Below, piece by piece: positions 60,464 to 64,000 of a stretch of 64,000 nt of DNA (its first letter is position 1; every line of letters begins with the position of its first letter). This DNA is from Clostridium sp. C2-6-12 (GTDB lineage Bacteria; Bacillota; Clostridia; Clostridiales; Clostridiaceae). The stretch covers positions 62,001-126,000 of the forward strand of contig NZ_JAABNP010000008.1 of NCBI RefSeq assembly GCF_009928485.1. The letters run 5' to 3'. The notes beneath the pieces were generated by a model, which saw only the letters and a list, made by a program, of their open reading frames with translations, did no database searches and was not told the DNA's origin. Made by a program: the position numbers and the translations under genes.

Positions 60464-60535
60464 AACCCACGAAAATCTAATAACTAATTTTCGTAGGTTT
60501 CATGGGCAGGCGAAGCGTGACCTTTAAAATATACA
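60464..60535 (-). repeat. Dispersed 3'-UTR element, copy 8
   Basis: On minus: box 60534-60501 (TTTTAAAGGTCACGCTTCGCCTGCC), then hairpin AACCTACGAAAAT / ATTTTCGTGGGTT (60499-60464) and T-rich tail. 15 bases after the doc stop at 60550. Box stem partly lost (TATAC instead of TCCACC). Confidence 0.8.
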
Positions 60536-60549
60536 AATAAAATTCATTT

Positions 60550-60930
60550 CTACTTATTACTAAAAGTAATAATCCATTCTTTCATATATTCAGAATCATA
60601 TTTTCCTGATGCAACTCCTAATCCAAGGTCTATAACATCTTCATCACTACAGAGTAGTTCAATTCCGTTTACATCTAAAAACACCATCATTACTAAAATA
60701 CCTATTCTCTTGTTTCCATCTAAGAAAGGATGATTATTAATAATGCTAAACCCTAACCTTGCAGCTTTAGACTGTATCGATGGATATAATTCTTCGCCTG
60801 CAAATGACTGAAATGGAGAATTTATAGCTGATTCCAATAACCCTTCATCTCTAATTCCATCTAAACCACCAGTCTTTTTAATTGCTAACGAATGCAAGTG
60901 CATAATTTGCTGCTTACTTAGGTGTTTCAT
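60550..60930 (-). CDS. doc: Fic/Doc-family toxin of a type II toxin-antitoxin module
   Basis: 126 residues. Doc kinases phosphorylate EF-Tu and halt translation. The Fic signature reads INNHPFLDGNKRIGI (H-x-F-x-D-G-N-K-R), complete and of the Doc variety, near residue 68. Start HLSKQQIMHLHSLAIKKTGG is typical. Overlaps the antitoxin gene by four bases (ATGA). Stop is 15 bases before repeat copy 8, which would terminate the operon. Confidence 0.88.
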   Translation of the reverse strand: MKHLSKQQIMHLHSLAIKKTGGLDGIRDEGLLESAINSPFQSFAGEELYPSIQSKAARLGFSIINNHPFLDGNKRIGILVMMVFLDVNGIELLCSDEDVIDLGLGVASGKYDSEYMKEWIITFSNK

Positions 60931-61169
60931 TTCGCCAACTCCTCAAATGCCTTTAAGTGTTTACTTAAAATATTATTTGTGGCTTCTTCTACTGTAGCAT
61001 CATCTGCAATAGTATCTTGCTGAAACTTACTATAATCTATTAAAACATATCTTGGTGAATTATTTTTAAGAATAACTGCTGCACCATTTTCATCTACCAT
61101 TCTTGCAACTTTAGAGAAATTTTGATTAGCTTCAGATATAGAAACTAAATTATTAATATTTACTTGCAT
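60927..61169 (-). CDS. phd: Phd-type antitoxin
   Basis: 80 residues. N-terminal DNA-binding YefM/Phd fold (NLVSISEANQNFSKVARMVDENGAAVILKNNSPRYVLID) and a disordered C-terminal tail that wraps Doc. ATG at 61167-61169 is set by GGAGG; a longer frame to 61256 is not supported. Co-transcribed and overlapping with doc; the pair should autoregulate. Confidence 0.86.
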   Translation of the reverse strand: MQVNINNLVSISEANQNFSKVARMVDENGAAVILKNNSPRYVLIDYSKFQQDTIADDATVEEATNNILSKHLKAFEELAK

Positions 61170-61377
61170 AAAAAAACCTCCTTCTATAATTATATTATAC
61201 ACTTTTTTAGGATAAATTAAACCTAAAATCCCGTTAATGTCCAAATTTTTATACAAACTTCAATGAAAATAAGGAATATGAGAAATTATCATATTAATCT
61301 AATCGTTAATTTTAACATTTTGTCTAATTCAATATCAGAATTTACTTGAGTTAAATGATAAATAAATCATTTGGCAT

Positions 61378-61482
61378 TTATATTGATAATTCTTCAAACC
61401 AACTACTATGAATATATAATTTTGTAAGCATATCTCTCTTGCTTTCATCAAATGATTTTACTATATTAATTAAGTCATTCAT
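61378..61482 (-). other. Possible small ORF after the ATPase gene
   Basis: Encodes 34 residues (MNDLINIVKSFDESKRDML ... SWFEELSI) just downstream of the AAA ATPase gene, with only a weak RBS (GTGG). Could be a small partner or a decayed C-terminal gene. No homologue recognised. 61257-61377 is otherwise AT-rich. Confidence 0.25.
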
Positions 61483-61515
61483 TTATATAATTCCACTTAT
61501 AATGATTATTATTTT

Positions 61516-63492
61516 TTAAATATTCTCGTTAAAATATACTGCTATTTCTTCAAATATATGCGGAATATCTTCTTCTAAAAAACTAGAAAGCTCTATGTAT
61601 TTTTTGCAAATGCTATATTTTAAATAGCTATCTTCAAACAATTGATATAAAACTTCTTTTTTATCTGCTCCTTCAATATTAGTTAATTTAAATATGGATT
61701 GTTCTCCTTTTACCCTAGAAACAGTAATATCTTCATTTAATTTATAATAACTTAGCACTTGTTTTTGCATTTCAGTGCCTTGATTATTTACTACAAACTC
61801 AATAGCATCATATAAAATTGAAGGATTTAAGCAGTCTTCTATTTCTGTACTTATATGATTTCCATTAGGATCTAAATTTTTCAATGAAGTATTGAATTGG
61901 TTATCTACTTGAAGTCTAGCTATCCTTAACTTTTTATTTCTAGTTTGACTATCACAATCTAAACTAATAACATTATCATCGGTATCAACTAAACATAAAA
62001 TTTTACTATTAATTTCTTCTGATTCATCTTTTTCAGATAATGGCGTATATAAATATTTAAAAATCTTAATTACATTTCCACAACCGCCTACACAAAATAT
62101 CTTTAAATTTTCCACTCTTTTTCCTAAATAATGTTCTATATACCCCTTATCATCTGTTCCTTTACATATTATCCAATTAGTTTTATCTGCTCGCATACAA
62201 CTTAAAATTGAAGAAGTTAATTCAAAATATCCCTTTATCATTATATCTTTAGGAAGTTTTTTTCTACTCTCAAAATAATTATCAAGCTTGAATTTATGAA
62301 GTTTAACTCTATAAACTTTATCCATAAATATTTTCTTTAAATATACTAAGTAACCTTTATGTGTAACAGGTAATGATCCATACCAATGTGTTGTAATTAA
62401 AATTTGATGATTAGTTGCTAATTTGTTAAGCCTTTCGAATTGATTAAATGATTTTGAGATATGAAGTGAGTTTTCAGGTTCATCAATTGCAAATATAACT
62501 TGTTCGTCATTATCTACATTATTGGTTAAAAAAGCTGTTGCTATATCTATTATTGCAATTCTTTGTTCCCCAGAGCTTAATTCTTGTATTTCTTTTTTAT
62601 CTTTTTTTAATGTTCTAATAGAAAAATATGCTTCTAATATTTTTCTTCTAACATCATTTGATGTTAAATTTTTCTTATACGCACCTTCTACCTTAAATTC
62701 ATAATTATTATCTATTTTTTGAATTATTTGATTTACTTCATCCATATATAAATTTAATGAATCATTAAGGTAATCTATAACACTAATATTATTTCTTCTC
62801 TTCTCACTTTGGAATTTCTTTTCATTTAATATATCATCAATATCATCAAGTATATTTGAATTCATTAAATTTTGTATTTCTGTACTCTCTATTCTTAATA
62901 CATCAGAACTCGATGTCTGAACAGGAATATAAATATATTTATAATAGCTTCTAATAACTTCTAATATCCTATCCATATTAAAAGATCTTAACTCTTCAGG
63001 AATCTTACTTATTAGATCATTATTAAAAGTTATAAAGCTTATTTTAGATTTATTATCATAGTCTATACCAGTTAATAATAAATAATATTCATTTATACTA
63101 AACTTTTCTTTTAATTCTTCTCGCTGAGAGAAAAAATTCGTATATTCTTCTTTACTTAAGTTTGAATTTGCATCAGTAGTAACACTCCAAAAATATGTGC
63201 TTAAAAATTCTATACAATCAATTAGTTCTGTATCTGCGTTTACTTTTCTTAGTAAATCTATTTTTTTTATCAAAAACACTGGTGCTATAAATGCTTGTGA
63301 CTTCTTCGTTACTTTGGTAACATTCCAATATCCATTGTTAAAAAATGTATTTGCCGCTTCTAAAGTAGAACTTTTTCCAACTCCATTATCCCCAATAAAT
63401 GATGTGAATTTATTTTCATAATTCTCACATATCGGTATATAATTAACGCCTTGATATACCTTAAAATGTCTAATAAACAATCCAACAATCAT
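61516..63492 (-). CDS. AAA/ABC-type ATPase with possible TOPRIM-like C-terminal domain (OLD/AbiEii-like)
   Basis: About 658 residues. SMC/RecF-type ATPase: Walker A SFIGDNGVGKSSTLEAANTF near residue 34, signature QELSSGEQRIAIID near 305, Walker B VIFAIDEPENSLHISK and H-loop ILITTHWYG. After that CKGTDDKGYIEHYL and ILCLVDTDDN resemble the Glu/Asp motifs of an OLD-type TOPRIM nuclease, though the first Glu looks replaced by Lys/Gly. Such single-gene ATPases act in abortive infection. ATG 63490-63492 is chosen as start of the conserved region (MIVGLFIRHFKV); GGAG is 12 bases upstream. The longer frame to 63609 runs into repeat copy 9. Confidence 0.72.
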   Translation of the reverse strand: MIVGLFIRHFKVYQGVNYIPICENYENKFTSFIGDNGVGKSSTLEAANTFFNNGYWNVTKVTKKSQAFIAPVFLIKKIDLLRKVNADTELIDCIEFLSTYFWSVTTDANSNLSKEEYTNFFSQREELKEKFSINEYYLLLTGIDYDNKSKISFITFNNDLISKIPEELRSFNMDRILEVIRSYYKYIYIPVQTSSSDVLRIESTEIQNLMNSNILDDIDDILNEKKFQSEKRRNNISVIDYLNDSLNLYMDEVNQIIQKIDNNYEFKVEGAYKKNLTSNDVRRKILEAYFSIRTLKKDKKEIQELSSGEQRIAIIDIATAFLTNNVDNDEQVIFAIDEPENSLHISKSFNQFERLNKLATNHQILITTHWYGSLPVTHKGYLVYLKKIFMDKVYRVKLHKFKLDNYFESRKKLPKDIMIKGYFELTSSILSCMRADKTNWIICKGTDDKGYIEHYLGKRVENLKIFCVGGCGNVIKIFKYLYTPLSEKDESEEINSKILCLVDTDDNVISLDCDSQTRNKKLRIARLQVDNQFNTSLKNLDPNGNHISTEIEDCLNPSILYDAIEFVVNNQGTEMQKQVLSYYKLNEDITVSRVKGEQSIFKLTNIEGADKKEVLYQLFEDSYLKYSICKKYIELSSFLEEDIPHIFEEIAVYFNENI

Positions 63493-63558
63493 AGTGTTAT
63501 TATTCTCCTTATAATCAATATAATAACATATTATAACATATAATTTGCTGAATAATAT

Positions 63559-63624
63559 AAAAAAAACACGAAAATTCCAGATTTTCGTGGATTCCAGGAG
63601 GCGAATCATGACCTTTGAAATCCA
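63559..63624 (-). repeat. Dispersed 3'-UTR element, copy 9
   Basis: On minus: box 63624-63591 (GTGGATTTCAAAGGTCATGATTCGCCTCC), then CACGAAAAT / ATTTTCGTG (63589-63567) and eight T (63566-63559). About 98 bp after the stop of the gene entering from the right edge. Confidence 0.85.
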
Positions 63625-63712
63625 CTAATTCTCACATAGTTCTTATTATAATGGTAACTCTCCTTACTAGTACATTCTTCTTCAAAATGAATTATATATT
63701 TTAATTTAACTT

Positions 63713-63726
63713 ACTAAACGTTTAGT
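63713..63726. promoter_or_regulatory. Perfect TetR-type palindrome
   Basis: ACTAAACGTTTAGT is a perfect 14-bp palindrome and differs from each of the two TetR operators at 17410 and 17441 by one base. It overlaps the stop codon of the rightmost gene, so it may be an operator of a nearby unit or chance. Confidence 0.35.
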
Positions 63727-64000
63727 GAACTCTGAATTCATCTAATATTGTTGCTGCTTCTTCGTAGCTTATTTCCACAAGCATCTCCAAGATTTCTTCA
63801 AATGCCTTTGTCAAATCGTCATCTTGTTTTATTCTGTCGCTTAAATCTAAGAAAGCTTTTGTTATCATTTTTAGAACAATTGCTTTTTTCTCCCTTACTA
63901 TTTCTGCAAACACATCGCAGCTATATTTATTTGTTCGCGGAGCATTCTTGAACGCATCTCTCACTGATAAAAGTATCTCCGGAAGTAATTTATCTAAGTG
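63722..64000 (-). CDS. C-terminal part of an unidentified protein, 5' end off window
   Basis: At least 92 residues, open to the right edge of the window (in frame HLDKLLPEILLSVRDAFKN before the GTG at 63964). Charged, helical, with DVFAEIVREKKAIVLKMITKAFLDL and ending DEFRVH. No motif recognised. Repeat copy 9 lies downstream and probably terminates it. Confidence 0.45.
   Translation of the reverse strand, partial: HLDKLLPEILLSVRDAFKNAPRTNKYSCDVFAEIVREKKAIVLKMITKAFLDLSDRIKQDDDLTKAFEEILEMLVEISYEEAATILDEFRVH

Noticed and set aside
4918..63624. Dispersed elements as CRISPR or classic IS ends
   Set aside because: Copies are kilobases apart, there are no transposase genes beside them and no target duplications visible; hence described as a 3'-UTR repeat family.
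1..64000. tRNA, rRNA, prophage or replication origin
   Set aside because: No cloverleaf, rRNA-like segment, phage structural gene, or DnaA-box cluster was seen.

Overview
The DNA is strongly AT-rich. Ribosome binding sites are AGGAGG-type with frequent GTG/TTG starts, and intrinsic terminators are plentiful. Protein content is clostridial: many two-component systems, lantibiotic-immunity ABC transporters, VanZ, Rpn-type putative transposases, CoA-transferase/MaoC genes and plant-polysaccharide glycosidases. The best guess is a chromosomal segment of a saccharolytic, butyrate/solvent-type Clostridium sensu stricto (C. beijerinckii-like). The species is inferred, not proven. Nearly all genes read on the minus strand; five clear genes are on plus (17585-18220, 18347-19564, 24424-24810, 39889-40728, 50583-50924).

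Layout. 1-2.7 kb: BceAB-like ABC exporter whose permease is frameshifted. 3-9.1 kb: a PAS-domain histidine kinase, then a translationally coupled operon of a corrinoid protein, an MtaA-like methyltransferase lacking part of its zinc site, and a hybrid kinase with an N-terminal DUF1638-like domain; I read this as a B12/methyl-transfer sensing system. 9.5-13.5 kb: GyrI-like effector-binding protein, VanS/VanR-like two-component system with a VanY-like D,D-carboxypeptidase, and an RsmJ-like methyltransferase. 13.7-19.6 kb: rifamycin phosphotransferase, then a TetR regulator divergent from a flavoprotein and an MFS exporter. 19.9-26.8 kb: regulator-ABC exporter operon, VanZ, thioesterase, acyltransferase, XRE-AbrB fusion regulator. 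27-31.3 kb: lantibiotic-protection type ABC transporter with its own RR/HK. 31.6-40.7 kb: carbohydrate region (two Gfo/Idh/MocA dehydrogenases around an odd RpiA homologue, a PRD regulator, GH28 and GH39 glycosidases, a divergent AraC regulator). 40.9-43.9 kb: Rpn protein, methyltransferase, Ser/Thr-rich surface protein. 44-49.6 kb: MaoC hydratase, GntP permease and fused CoA-transferase behind a -24/-12 promoter, with the sigma-54 activator gene upstream; this fits uptake and activation of a 3-hydroxy acid such as 3-hydroxybutyrate. 49.7-50.9 kb: second flavoprotein with a divergent HxlR regulator. 51.2-64 kb: accessory/defence-like region with DUF6361-PLD-helicase, a dead DUF4160/DUF2442 pair, a membrane-anchored HNH protein, EcsC-SHOCT, Phd-Doc, and an AAA ATPase with a possible TOPRIM-like tail.

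The most unusual pattern is a dispersed element in nine copies (4918-63624). Each copy lies 3' of a minus-strand gene in the same orientation. In the direction of transcription it consists of a conserved box of about 35 nt that folds on itself (GGTGGA...TCCACC), followed by a terminator-like hairpin whose sequence differs between copies while pairing is largely kept. It looks like a mobile or selected 3'-UTR module rather than ordinary terminators. The second candidate is the DUF1638 kinase / corrinoid / degenerate methyltransferase operon; the third is the three-gene DUF6361-PLD-helicase cassette, bounded by two related hairpins.
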